Positions 14,352 to 21,680 of a stretch of DNA of 22,836 bases are shown here, in pieces; within the stretch, counting starts at the first letter, position 1, and each line of letters opens with the position of its first letter. The translations under genes and the position numbers were made by a program. The notes beneath the pieces are model-generated. The model searched no databases. It was not told the origin of the DNA and saw only the letters and a list, made by a program, of their open reading frames with translations. Source of the DNA: CAZZIQ01 sp964654355 (GTDB lineage: Bacteria > Pseudomonadota > Gammaproteobacteria > GCF-002020875); contig CAZZIQ010000016.1 in assembly GCA_964654355.1 (NCBI GenBank), positions 1 to 22,836 of the forward strand, read 5' to 3'.

Positions 14352-15145
14352 TGAGTAAGCAGAACCTCGAGCACGAACTTGCTACCGAAATAACCGATCA
14401 AGAGCGCGACATAACCGCCGAGCAACCAGCGCACGGCGTGACGACCACGCCAGCCATGGCGCAGATGGCCCCATAGCAGGCTAGCAAACAACAGCCATGA
14501 CAGCAGCGAGAGCACGGTTTTGTGGGCAAGGTGTTGTGCGAACAGGTCTTCTAAGAAGATGAAACCAGTCACCAACGCGATGCTGAGCAGCAAGAAGCCG
14601 AGACGCAGCACGCGGAACATCAAGGTTTCGACTTGTGCCAGTGGCGGTAGCGCGCGCATGAAGCCGCCCGGATGTTTGTTGCGCAGCTGACGATCTTGGA
14701 TCAATAGCAAGAGTGCGAGTAAAGCTGCGATGCCGAGCAAGCTATACGCCAACATCGAGAACAGAATATGGGTGTCGAGCGCGGCCGAGGCGACATGAGT
14801 TTTGATCGAAGCCGGGAAGCGCAGCTCGAGTAGCAGCGTGAGCGAGGCGATCGGGTAGACCACGATGCCAATTGGATCGAGGGTGCGTCCGCCGCGAGCG
14901 AACAGAACGATGCTCACCAACAGCCAGCTCGAGGCTGAGAGGGCGTGGAAGAAGCCGAGCGTGATCCACTGGCTGACCACGAGTTGATACAGCACAAAGC
15001 CATGCAGCAACCAGGCAATCGCCACCGGCAGAATCAGTCCGCGTTGCGCGCGCGCGCCGGCACCACGCATCAGGTTGCGGGCCAGTAGCGCTGCGGTCAG
15101 AAGATAAAGCAGGGCGGCGAGAACGCCGGGAAGTGCAATGTTCAC
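14348..15145 (-). CDS. ypjD: YpjD, CcsA/CcmC-like inner membrane protein
   Basis: The 265-residue product has about eight hydrophobic segments and belongs to the cytochrome c assembly (CcsA/CcmC/CcmF) superfamily as the YpjD subgroup next to ffh. Conserved histidines are visible: FHALSASSWL near residue 67, THVASAALDTHILFSMLAYSLLG around 115-137, and AHKTVLSLLSW near 213, placed as in heme-handling relatives. The typical tryptophan-rich WWD motif is not evident, so a direct role in cytochrome c maturation is unproven. It is the first gene of the ypjD-yfjD pair and is divergent from ffh with only 59 nt between starts. Confidence 0.88.
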   Translation of the reverse strand: MNIALPGVLAALLYLLTAALLARNLMRGAGARAQRGLILPVAIAWLLHGFVLYQLVVSQWITLGFFHALSASSWLLVSIVLFARGGRTLDPIGIVVYPIASLTLLLELRFPASIKTHVASAALDTHILFSMLAYSLLGIAALLALLLLIQDRQLRNKHPGGFMRALPPLAQVETLMFRVLRLGFLLLSIALVTGFIFLEDLFAQHLAHKTVLSLLSWLLFASLLWGHLRHGWRGRHAVRWLLGGYVALLIGYFGSKFVLEVLLTQ

Positions 15146-15190
15146 GCGCAGATCATCGCATAAATGACCGCACAGTCCAGTATTGACCGG

Positions 15191-15196
15191 TACAAT
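15191..15196 (+). promoter_or_regulatory. Candidate -10 box of ffh
   Basis: TACAAT lies 8 nt before the chosen ffh ATG (15205), so the expected start of transcription is within one or two bases of the ATG. No ribosome binding site and no good -35 hexamer are visible. Confidence 0.35.
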
Positions 15197-15204
15197 GCGT
15201 GCCC

Positions 15205-16623
15205 ATGTTTGAAAACCTCACCGATCGCCTTTCCCGCACGCTGAAAAACCTGCGTGGCCAAGGTCGTCTGACCGAAGACAACATTTCTGCCGCGCTGCGT
15301 GAAGTCCGTATGGCCCTGCTTGAGGCGGATGTGGCCTTGCCGGTGGTGAAAGAATTTATTGACGGCATCAAGGCGCGCGCGCTGGGTCAAGAAGTGCAAA
15401 CCAGCCTGACTCCGGGGCAGGCGCTAATCAAGATCGTGCAGGACGCGCTGGTCGAGTTGATGGGTGCCCACAACGAAGCGCTGGATCTACGTCAACAGCC
15501 TCCGGCAGTGATTCTGTTGGCAGGGTTGCAGGGTGCCGGTAAAACCACCTCGGCAGCCAAGCTTGCACGTTTCTTGAAAGAGCGTGAGAAGAAATCGGTG
15601 ATGATGGTTAGTGCCGATGTGTATCGTCCGGCGGCGATTGAACAGCTCCGCATTCTGAGTGAACAAGTGGGTGCGACTTGGGTTGCTTCTGAGGTCGGCC
15701 AATCACCGGTCAAGATTGCGAGCGATGCGTTGGATCTGGCCAAACGCCAGCACGCCGATGTGCTGATCGTAGATACCGCCGGTCGTCTGCATGTCGATGC
15801 CGAAATGATGGATGAGGTGCAGGCGATTCATGGCGCCATTGACCCGGTCGAGACCTTGTTTGTGGTCGACAGCATGACCGGTCAGGATGCGGCGAATACT
15901 GCGAAGGCCTTCCATGAGGCCTTACCGCTCACCGGCGTGATCCTGACCAAGGCGGATGGTGATGCGCGTGGTGGCGCGGCCTTGTCGATTCGCCACATTA
16001 CTGGGCGTCCGATCAAGTTTCTCGGGATGGGGGAAAAGACGGATGCCCTAGAGCCGTTCCATCCCGAGCGCATGGCTTCGCGCATCTTGGGGATGGGCGA
16101 CATGCTCAGCCTGATCGAAGAGGTCGAGCGCAAAGTTGACAAAGAAAAGGCGGAGAAGCTCGCCAAGAAGGTGCAGCAGGGCAAGGGCTTCACCTTGGTC
16201 GATTTCCGTGAGCAGCTGATTCAGATGCGCAACCTCGGTGGCATGTCTTCATTGATGGACAAGTTGCCGGGTATGGGCGAGATCCCGGACGCGGTGAAGA
16301 ATCAGGTCAACGATGGCGAGTTTGTGCGCATGCAGGCCTTGATTGACTCGATGACCCCGCAAGAGCGCAAAAAGCCCGAAGTGATCAACGGCTCGCGTAA
16401 GCGTCGCATTGCTGCCGGCGCGGGGCTGCAAATTCAAGATTTGAACCGGTTGCTTAAGCAATTCGGGCAAATGCAGAAAATGATGAAGAAGATGAAAGGC
16501 GGCAAGATGGCCAAAATGGCGCAAAAACTGGGCGCGATGAAGGGCATGAAAGGCCTACCTCCGGGCGGTGGCATGGGGGGTGGTTTCGGCGGCGGTATGG
16601 GCGGCGGGCGCTTTCCATTCTGA
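15205..16623 (+). CDS. ffh: Signal recognition particle protein Ffh
   Basis: Ffh binds 4.5S RNA and signal sequences and delivers ribosomes to FtsY at the inner membrane. The 472-residue product (E. coli 453) has the N domain (MFENLTDRLSRTLKNLRG), then the GTPase G domain with GLQGAGKTT (107-115), DTAGR (190-194) and TKADGDARGG (248-257). The methionine-rich M domain follows (GKGFTLVDFREQLIQMRNLGG, then QMQKMMKKMKGGKM). The tail is a glycine-rich GGGMGGGF-type repeat. I chose the ATG at 15205 because the family begins MFENL; an in-frame GTG lies two codons upstream. It is divergent from ypjD and followed by rpsP. Confidence 0.98.
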   Translation: MFENLTDRLSRTLKNLRGQGRLTEDNISAALREVRMALLEADVALPVVKEFIDGIKARALGQEVQTSLTPGQALIKIVQDALVELMGAHNEALDLRQQPPAVILLAGLQGAGKTTSAAKLARFLKEREKKSVMMVSADVYRPAAIEQLRILSEQVGATWVASEVGQSPVKIASDALDLAKRQHADVLIVDTAGRLHVDAEMMDEVQAIHGAIDPVETLFVVDSMTGQDAANTAKAFHEALPLTGVILTKADGDARGGAALSIRHITGRPIKFLGMGEKTDALEPFHPERMASRILGMGDMLSLIEEVERKVDKEKAEKLAKKVQQGKGFTLVDFREQLIQMRNLGGMSSLMDKLPGMGEIPDAVKNQVNDGEFVRMQALIDSMTPQERKKPEVINGSRKRRIAAGAGLQIQDLNRLLKQFGQMQKMMKKMKGGKMAKMAQKLGAMKGMKGLPPGGGMGGGFGGGMGGGRFPF

Positions 16624-16627
16624 TTTC

Positions 16628-16656
16628 TTCCTTTTCTGGGGCGGAGTCCCTATAAT
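16628..16656 (+). promoter_or_regulatory. Probable promoter of the rpsP operon
   Basis: A perfect TATAAT (16651-16656) lies 17 bp after TTCCTT (16628-16633). Transcription would start near 16663, about 100 nt before rpsP and immediately before the hairpin at 16671. The -10 box is strong and the -35 weak. Confidence 0.6.
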
Positions 16657-16670
16657 TCCGCGCCATCGAG

Positions 16671-16711
16671 CCGACCTCGGGCGAGTACCTAGGTCGGTTT
16701 CTTGTTTTTTT
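16671..16711 (+). terminator. Terminator or attenuator between ffh and rpsP
   Basis: CCGACCT (16671-16677) pairs perfectly with AGGTCGG (16691-16697) around a 13-nt loop. It is followed by a T-rich run (16698-16711). It ends ffh transcripts, but it also lies downstream of the likely rpsP promoter at 16651, so it would sit in the rpsP leader and could attenuate it. Confidence 0.7.
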
Positions 16712-16764
16712 CATTCCGTATGACGCGGAGTGTTCGTACCGAACTTGTTACAGGATTATTCAGC

Positions 16765-17019
16765 ATGGTCAAAATTCGCCTTGCTCGTGGTGGCGCTAAG
16801 AAACGCCCGTTTTATCGTGTCATCGCTACCGATTCGCGTAATGCGCGTGATGGCCGCTTCATCGAGAAGCTGGGTTACTTCAACCCGGTTGCGCGTGGTG
16901 CGGAAAAGCGTGTTGAGCTGAACATGGATCGCGTGGATCACTGGGTTTCCCAGGGTGCACAGCTAAGCGATCGTGTTGCCGGTCTCGTGCGCGAAGCCAA
17001 AAAGGCTGCGACTGCCTAA
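16765..17019 (+). CDS. rpsP: 30S ribosomal protein S16
   Basis: S16 binds 16S rRNA early in small-subunit assembly. The 84-residue product (E. coli 82) begins with the invariant MVKIRLARGGAKKRPFYRV and continues with SRNARDGRFIEKLGYFNP and DRVDHWVSQGAQLSDRVA. The ATG at 16765 is fixed by homology, with AGGA 9 nt upstream; longer in-frame starts would add unrelated residues. It heads the rpsP-rimM-trmD group, with rimM 9 nt downstream. Confidence 0.98.
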   Translation: MVKIRLARGGAKKRPFYRVIATDSRNARDGRFIEKLGYFNPVARGAEKRVELNMDRVDHWVSQGAQLSDRVAGLVREAKKAATA

Positions 17020-17028
17020 TTTCCTCTG

Positions 17029-17559
17029 ATGGCCCCCGGGACTTCCGGAGACGACCGTCTCGTCGTCGTGGGCCAGATCGCCGGCGTCTACGGCGTGCGC
17101 GGTTGGGTGAAGATTCGCTCGTACACCGCGCCTCAAGAAAACCTGTTCAAGTATCAGCCGTGGACGCTGCGCGCATCTGCGCCAGTGGGTCCTGCGTCGA
17201 TCAAACTCCTACAGTGGCGTGTGCAAGGCAAGGGCCTTATCGCGCAGTTTGAAGGCTATACCGATCGTGATCAGGCTGCCCAGCTGAATGGTGCTGAGAT
17301 CGTTGTGCCTCGTGCGACCTTACCGAAACCGAAGAAAGACGAATACTACTGGTCGGATCTGATTGGTTTGCGCGTGCTCAATCGTGAAGAGATTGAACTG
17401 GGCGTGGTCGATCATTTGCTGGAAACCGGGGCCAATGATGTGCTCGTGGTGAAAGGCGCTGAGAAAGAACATTTGGTGCCGTGGGTGCCCGGTCCCTACA
17501 TCTTGGACGTGAATCTTGCGGAAGGTGTGATTCGCGTTGATTGGGATGCCGACTTCTAA
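17029..17559 (+). CDS. rimM: Ribosome maturation factor RimM
   Basis: RimM helps mature the 3' (head) domain of the 30S subunit and contacts S19. The 176-residue product is of typical length. The N-terminal RimM barrel carries VVVGQIAGVYGVRGWVKIRSYT, and the PRC-barrel C-terminal domain carries EYYWSDLIGLRVLN, then ETGANDVLVVKG and HLVPWVPGPYILDVNLAEG. All these are family signatures. The start is the ATG at 17029, 9 nt after the rpsP stop. No strong ribosome binding site is seen, so coupling to rpsP is likely. trmD follows after 12 nt. Confidence 0.97.
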   Translation: MAPGTSGDDRLVVVGQIAGVYGVRGWVKIRSYTAPQENLFKYQPWTLRASAPVGPASIKLLQWRVQGKGLIAQFEGYTDRDQAAQLNGAEIVVPRATLPKPKKDEYYWSDLIGLRVLNREEIELGVVDHLLETGANDVLVVKGAEKEHLVPWVPGPYILDVNLAEGVIRVDWDADF

Positions 17560-17571
17560 GGTGATCGATTA

Positions 17572-18270
17572 ATGCGCTTCGATGTCGTCACAATTTTCCC
17601 AGAGATGTTTACGGCTTTCAGTGAAAGCGGCATTACGCGTCGTGCAATCGATCTCGGTCTGATTGAATTGAAGTTGTGGAATCCACGTGATTTCACTACG
17701 GACAAACACCGCACGGTGGATGATCGTCCCTATGGCGGTGGACCTGGGATGGTGATGCTGTATGCGCCACTGAAGGCGGCGATTGATGCGGCGCGTGCGG
17801 ATGATGCGCGTCCTGCACCGGTTGTCTATCTTTCGCCGCAAGGTGAAGTGCTGCAGCAAACCAAGGTCGAGGCTTTACAGCCACTCGAGCGTATTATTTT
17901 CCTTGCTGGTCGCTACGAAGGCGTAGATGAACGTTTGCTTGAGCGCGAAGTCGATCTCGAACTCTCAATCGGTGATTACGTGCTGTCCGGTGGCGAGCTG
18001 CCTGCTATGGTTGTAATGGATGCCTTAACCCGCCGCATTCCTGGCGCCTTGGGAGATGCCCAATCTGCCGAACAAGACTCTTTTGCGGAGGCGCTACTTG
18101 ATTGTCCGCACTACACACGTCCGGAAGAAATTGATGGGCAGCGCGTGCCAGATGTACTACTGTCTGGGAATCATGCAGAAATCCTTCGTTGGCGTCGTCA
18201 AGAAGCGTTGGACCGCACGAAGAAACGGCGCCCAGATTTGCTCCGCAATGCACATGATACGAACGAATAG
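17572..18270 (+). CDS. trmD: tRNA (guanine37-N1)-methyltransferase TrmD
   Basis: TrmD methylates G37 next to the anticodon using S-adenosylmethionine and prevents frameshifting. It has the SPOUT trefoil-knot fold. The 232-residue product is somewhat shorter than E. coli TrmD (255) but has the key stretches: FDVVTIFPEMF at the start, DDRPYGGGPGMVM, LAGRYEGVDERLLE, the knot motif SIGDYVLSGGELPAMV, and HYTRPEE. The shorter length lies at the C-terminus (DLLRNAHDTNE). AAGGTGAT precedes the ATG. In most relatives rplS follows directly; here a secreted-protein gene intervenes. Confidence 0.97.
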   Translation: MRFDVVTIFPEMFTAFSESGITRRAIDLGLIELKLWNPRDFTTDKHRTVDDRPYGGGPGMVMLYAPLKAAIDAARADDARPAPVVYLSPQGEVLQQTKVEALQPLERIIFLAGRYEGVDERLLEREVDLELSIGDYVLSGGELPAMVVMDALTRRIPGALGDAQSAEQDSFAEALLDCPHYTRPEEIDGQRVPDVLLSGNHAEILRWRRQEALDRTKKRRPDLLRNAHDTNE

Positions 18271-18321
18271 AACGTAAGGTTCTGAGTGATGATGGATTAT
18301 TTTTGTAACGAGGGGTGAATC

Positions 18322-18759
18322 ATGAACTACCGAATTTTTCCTAAAAATATCGCGCTGGCCGCTTCTTTTTTGTTTGTGGCATGGGTGGCATCGCCGATGA
18401 CCTATGCTGCTGATCAGGACATGGCATCTTCGATGCTGGGCACATGGGTCGGAACCTCCGATGGCTATGAAGGTGATCGTGTCGCGACAGGGTTTGAAAA
18501 GATTGTCATCAGCGAAGTGAACGGTCGAGCCGCATTGGGCACTTGGCAGTACCGCAAAAAGTCGGATGAGCCATGGAGCGCCCCGATTCGCGCAACGTTC
18601 ACGGTGTTCCCGAATGACGCATCAGGTTATGTTGTCGCCGGCGCTGACTCGGGCGGCATTTATACCGGAGAGCTCTCGGCAGAAGGCGAGCTTACGCTTG
18701 GCTACATGCAGACCACGCGCCAGCCAATGGTGCTCCAGTTCCGTCTTAGCAAGCAGTAA
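18322..18759 (+). CDS. Small secreted protein of unknown function
   Basis: I do not recognise this family. The 145-residue product has a signal peptide: a basic start (MNYRIFPKN), a hydrophobic core (residues 10-23) and a likely signal peptidase I site after Ala29 or Ala30. The mature part of about 115 residues is rich in Gly, Thr and alternating hydrophobic residues, consistent with a small beta-barrel or beta-sandwich. GTWVGTSDGYEGD near its start and VLQFRLSKQ at its end could be first and last strands. It has no cysteine, so disulfides play no part. AGGGGTGA before the ATG is a good ribosome binding site. It is inserted between trmD and rplS. Periplasmic location is inferred. Confidence 0.75.
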   Translation: MNYRIFPKNIALAASFLFVAWVASPMTYAADQDMASSMLGTWVGTSDGYEGDRVATGFEKIVISEVNGRAALGTWQYRKKSDEPWSAPIRATFTVFPNDASGYVVAGADSGGIYTGELSAEGELTLGYMQTTRQPMVLQFRLSKQ

Positions 18760-18777
18760 TTCGGGCGAGATCGTTCC

Positions 18778-18817
18778 TCCCGGCAGCCACGGTCGTAGGG
18801 ACCGTGAATGCCCGGGA
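18778..18817. repeat. Dyad element between the secreted-protein gene and rplS
   Basis: CACGGTC (18788-18794) and GACCGTG (18800-18806) form a perfect hairpin with a 5-nt loop. Outer arms TCCCGG (18778-18783) and CCGGGA (18812-18817) pair around it. There is no T-run. It resembles a small intergenic palindromic repeat and may stabilise or process the mRNA between the secreted-protein gene and rplS. Confidence 0.55.
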
Positions 18818-18888
18818 TGGGCGCCTCTGCGACTTTTCCCTCTGGGGCGATTGCTGTCCAAAAAAACCGCAAAATACCCCCGCGATCA

Positions 18889-18918
18889 CTGGCATTTCGG
18901 GAATCTCACCGCTACAAT
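18889..18918 (+). promoter_or_regulatory. Probable internal promoter for rplS
   Basis: CTGGCA (18889-18894) and TACAAT (18913-18918) are 18 bp apart, with the expected start near 18925, about 20 nt before the rplS ATG. It would let L19 be made independently of the trmD and secreted-protein transcripts. Confidence 0.5.
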
Positions 18919-18945
18919 GCGCGGCTGATTTCTGGGGTATTTGCC

Positions 18946-19290
18946 ATGAACGTAATTCAACAAATTGAACAAGAGCAGCTGAAGGCCGAAATGCCGTCTT
19001 TTGCGCCGGGCGACACTGTGATTGTGCGCGTCAAGGTCAAAGAAGGTAATCGTGAGCGTCTACAGCCGTTTGAGGGTCTGGTCATCGCAAAGAAAAACGC
19101 GGGCCTGAACTCGTCTTTCACCGTACGTAAGATCAGTGATGGTGTCGGCGTGGAACGTGTGTTCCAGACCCACAGCCCGCTGGTGGAAGGCATTGACGTC
19201 AAGCGTCGTGGCGATGTGCGCCGTGCCAAGCTGTATTACATGCGTGGTCGCACCGGTAAGGCGGCACGTATCAAGGAAAAGCTCTCCTGA
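18946..19290 (+). CDS. rplS: 50S ribosomal protein L19
   Basis: L19 sits at the subunit interface of the 50S. The 114-residue product (E. coli 115) has MNVIQQIEQEQLKAEMPSF at the N-terminus, FAPGDTVIVRVKVKEG, QPFEGLVIAKKNAG, FTVRKISDGVGVERVFQ and RRGDVRRAKLYYMRGRTGKAARI. The ATG at 18946 is set by homology; a longer frame from 18808 would add 46 unrelated residues. GGGG lies upstream as a modest ribosome binding site. A strong terminator follows. Confidence 0.98.
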   Translation: MNVIQQIEQEQLKAEMPSFAPGDTVIVRVKVKEGNRERLQPFEGLVIAKKNAGLNSSFTVRKISDGVGVERVFQTHSPLVEGIDVKRRGDVRRAKLYYMRGRTGKAARIKEKLS

Positions 19291-19313
19291 GTTGGAGTCT
19301 GTTCCGAATAAAG

Positions 19314-19336
19314 AAGCGCCTTCGGGCGCTTTTTTA
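19314..19336 (+). terminator. Rho-independent terminator after rplS
   Basis: AAGCGCC (19314-19320), a TTCG loop and GGCGCTT (19325-19331) are followed by a run of T. It ends the rpsP-rplS group. Confidence 0.93.
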
Positions 19337-19371
19337 TTGCTCGGCGTTCTCGATCCTTGCTGGAATGTTTT

Positions 19372-19377
19372 TACAAT
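19372..19377 (+). promoter_or_regulatory. Candidate -10 box of ogt, possibly leaderless
   Basis: TACAAT ends 6 nt before the ATG at 19384, placing the expected transcription start on the ATG itself. No good -35 hexamer is seen. Confidence 0.35.
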
Positions 19378-19383
19378 CGACCC

Positions 19384-19884
19384 ATGTTGCAGTGCACCAC
19401 GGCAGAGAACACAGATCAGTTTGAATTACCCAGCCCACTGGGTGTGATTCAAGTGCAGATTGAAGCAGAGCATGTGCAACATATCATCTTGGGCGCAATG
19501 GCGGGTCAGGCTGCGGCGCAGCCCAGCAGTTGTTTTGGGCGTGCCATTGCGCGTTGGTTGCGCGATTACTTCGAGGATGCGCAGGCCGTGACTTGTGCCC
19601 ACAACCCGGTGGGTTTGGGTACGGCATTTCAGCAGCGACTGTGGCGCGCATTGTGTGACATTCCTGTCGGCGAAACCCGCACCTATGGCGAGCTCGCCAA
19701 AGAGTTGGGTAGTGCGCCGCGTGCCGTGGGGCAAGCCTGTCGATGCAATCCACTCCCGATCCTAGTGCCCTGTCATCGTGTGGTCAGTGCACAGGGCATT
19801 GGCGGATATGACGGCGCGGAAGAAGCGGGCGTCGAGTTGCAGCGCAAGCGCTGGTTGCTGCATCACGAAGGTGTGTCGCTGTGA
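19384..19884 (+). CDS. ogt: Methylated-DNA--protein-cysteine methyltransferase
   Basis: This suicide repair protein transfers the alkyl group from O6-alkylguanine in DNA to its own cysteine. The 166-residue product has the acceptor Cys130 in the PCHRV motif. The helix-turn-helix with the arginine finger is RAVGQACRCNP (Arg113), and the family core TAFQQRLWRALCDIPVGETRTYGEL precedes it. The usual Gly after RAVG is Gln here. I chose the ATG at 19384; an in-frame TTG at 19357 would add nine residues overlapping the -10-like TACAAT. It lacks an Ada N-terminal domain. The stop overlaps the GTG start of xerD by 4 nt, so the two are coupled. Confidence 0.93.
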   Translation: MLQCTTAENTDQFELPSPLGVIQVQIEAEHVQHIILGAMAGQAAAQPSSCFGRAIARWLRDYFEDAQAVTCAHNPVGLGTAFQQRLWRALCDIPVGETRTYGELAKELGSAPRAVGQACRCNPLPILVPCHRVVSAQGIGGYDGAEEAGVELQRKRWLLHHEGVSL

Positions 19885-20798
19885 GCGAAGCCGCCAAGCA
19901 GCCGTCTGCGGCCGATCTGCAATTGATTGAGCGCTTTCTCGATGCACTGTGGATGGAACGCGGTCTGTCTGCCAATACCTTGTCGGCCTATCGTAGCGAT
20001 CTCAGTCAAGTTGCAGTCTGGCTCGATACGCGTGGCAGCGGCTTGCAGTCGGTCGAGCGCGCGGATTTGCTGGCCTACCTGGCTGCCCGCGGCCAGCAGG
20101 GCTTTTCCGCGCGCAGCCAGGCGCGACAACTTACTAGCCTCAGGCGTTTGTATCGTTGGTTGGTGCGGGAAGGCGTGCGCACGGACGACCCGACCCGTCT
20201 GGTCGATGCGCCGAAGATTGCACGCAGCTTGCCGGCTACGTTAAGCGAAGCGGATGTTGAAACCTTGCTACAGGCTCCCGATGTCTTTGAGTCGCTTGGT
20301 TTGCGTGATCGCGCCATGCTTGAATTGGTCTATGCCTGTGGGCTGCGGGTATCCGAGCTGGTGACTCTGCCGCTGCATCAAGTGAATTTGCGCCAAGGCG
20401 TGGTGATTGTGCGCGGCAAGGGCAACAAAGAACGATTGGTCCCCATGGGTGAGGTGGCGCTAGATTGGATCGGGCGTTATTTAAAAGAGTCACGACCTGC
20501 GTTGCTTGAAGGGCGGGCCACCGATACCCTGTTCGTTACGGCGCGGGGGGCAGGAATGACCCGCCAAGGTTTTTGGCAACGTTTGCGGCGTTATGCGGTC
20601 GAAGCGGGCATTCGTGGTCATTTGTCACCACATACTTTGCGTCATGCCTTCGCAACCCATTTGGTCAATCACGGTGCGGACTTGCGTGCCGTGCAGATGT
20701 TGTTGGGGCATAGCGATTTATCGACCACACAGATTTATACCCATGTCGCGCAGGCGCGGCTGCAGGAATTGCACCAGCAGCATCACCCGCGAGGTTAA
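19881..20798 (+). CDS. xerD: Site-specific tyrosine recombinase XerD
   Basis: XerD acts with XerC at dif to resolve chromosome dimers. The 305-residue product (E. coli 298) has the N-terminal SAM-like core-binding domain (residues about 10-95) and the catalytic domain with all active-site residues: Arg156 (GLRVSEL), Lys180 (GKGNKER), His251 and Arg254 (HTLRHAFATHL), His277 (LLGHSDLSTTQIY) and Tyr286. XerD rather than XerC is favoured by the neighbouring dsbC, the same order as in E. coli, and by sequence feel. It starts with GTG inside the ogt stop. Confidence 0.95.
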   Translation: MSEAAKQPSAADLQLIERFLDALWMERGLSANTLSAYRSDLSQVAVWLDTRGSGLQSVERADLLAYLAARGQQGFSARSQARQLTSLRRLYRWLVREGVRTDDPTRLVDAPKIARSLPATLSEADVETLLQAPDVFESLGLRDRAMLELVYACGLRVSELVTLPLHQVNLRQGVVIVRGKGNKERLVPMGEVALDWIGRYLKESRPALLEGRATDTLFVTARGAGMTRQGFWQRLRRYAVEAGIRGHLSPHTLRHAFATHLVNHGADLRAVQMLLGHSDLSTTQIYTHVAQARLQELHQQHHPRG

Positions 20799-20837
20799 TG
20801 ACGAAGCAGAATGCTTTTTTCTAAACAGAGAGAAATG

Positions 20838-21560
20838 ATGAAGAAATGGATCGCCGGATGGGCACTGAGTATGGGATTGGTTACAAGCAGCATGGCTGCA
20901 GATGTGCCCCCTGATTTGTTGAAGCATTTACGTTACGCGATTCCGCAAGCCGAACCGGATCGTGTTGAAGCCACGCCATTTCCAGGCATCTATGAAGTGC
21001 TTTACGGCAGTGAGCTGTACTACGTTTCGCAGGATGGGCGTTATTTGTTCCGCGGACAGCTGGTTGATCTCGAGAAGGGCATGAACCTGACCGAAGAGCG
21101 TTTAAGTGCGGTGCGTGCCGAGTTGTTGGCTGCATTGGACCCGACGGACATGATCATCTACACCCCGAAAGACAAAAAACACAGTGTCACGATCTTTACC
21201 GACATTGATTGTCCGTATTGCCGCAAGTTGCATGATGAAATGCCGATCTTGTTGCAGCGCGGTATCGAAGTGCGCTATTTGCCGTTCCCGCGCACACCGG
21301 CCGGTACGCCGTCATACCAGCGTTCGGTATCGGTGTGGTGTGCGGAAGATCGCAATCAAGCCTTGGATGAAGCGAAGGCTGGGGCAGAGCCCGCAGAGCG
21401 CAATTGCAATCACCCAATTCGCTTCAGTCTTGAGACTGCGGCCAAGTTTGGGGTGAATGCGACACCAACGCTGATTCTCAGTGATGGCACCGTGCTGCCT
21501 GGTTATGTGCCGGCTGAGAAGTTGGCCGACGCGCTGGATCGTGTCGCTGAGAAAAATTAG
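20838..21560 (+). CDS. dsbC: Thiol:disulfide interchange protein DsbC
   Basis: DsbC is the periplasmic disulfide isomerase kept reduced by DsbD. The 240-residue product (E. coli 236) has a signal peptide ending SSMA at residue 20, then an N-terminal dimerisation domain (about 21-80). The thioredoxin-fold domain has the CPYC active site (125-128), the cis-proline TPT near 209-211, and a second cysteine pair (Cys168 and Cys190) like the structural disulfide of E. coli DsbC. Two adjacent ATGs exist at 20835 and 20838; GAGAG at 20828-20832 is better spaced for the second. It lies 39 nt after xerD. recJ, the E. coli neighbour, is absent here. Confidence 0.96.
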   Translation: MKKWIAGWALSMGLVTSSMAADVPPDLLKHLRYAIPQAEPDRVEATPFPGIYEVLYGSELYYVSQDGRYLFRGQLVDLEKGMNLTEERLSAVRAELLAALDPTDMIIYTPKDKKHSVTIFTDIDCPYCRKLHDEMPILLQRGIEVRYLPFPRTPAGTPSYQRSVSVWCAEDRNQALDEAKAGAEPAERNCNHPIRFSLETAAKFGVNATPTLILSDGTVLPGYVPAEKLADALDRVAEKN

Positions 21561-21579
21561 AAGATCGAAATTTCCACCT

Positions 21580-21657
21580 CGTCATTGCGAGGAGTAAAGC
21601 GACGAAGCAATCCATGTGCTCAATGGATCGCCGCGCCGCAAGCGACTCGCGATGACG
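21580..21657. repeat. Palindromic intergenic repeat with CGTCATTGCGAG ends
   Basis: The element begins CGTCATTGCGAG and ends CTCGCGATGACG, with GCGACGAAGCAATCCAT (21600-21616) and ATGGATCGCCGCG forming partly decayed inner arms around a short loop. This form, with GTCATTGCGAG termini and a GAAGCAATCCA core, is a repeat I know from intergenic regions of diverse proteobacteria. It sits between the convergent dsbC and cnoX genes, where it may also act as a two-way terminator. Confidence 0.75.
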
Positions 21658-21680
21658 TGTTTAAAACTGATGCGCCTGAT

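Noticed and set aside
19881..20798. Integrase of a mobile element
   Set aside because: The tyrosine recombinase sits beside dsbC as in E. coli, has XerD length and motifs, and has no attachment site, repeat or phage genes around it.
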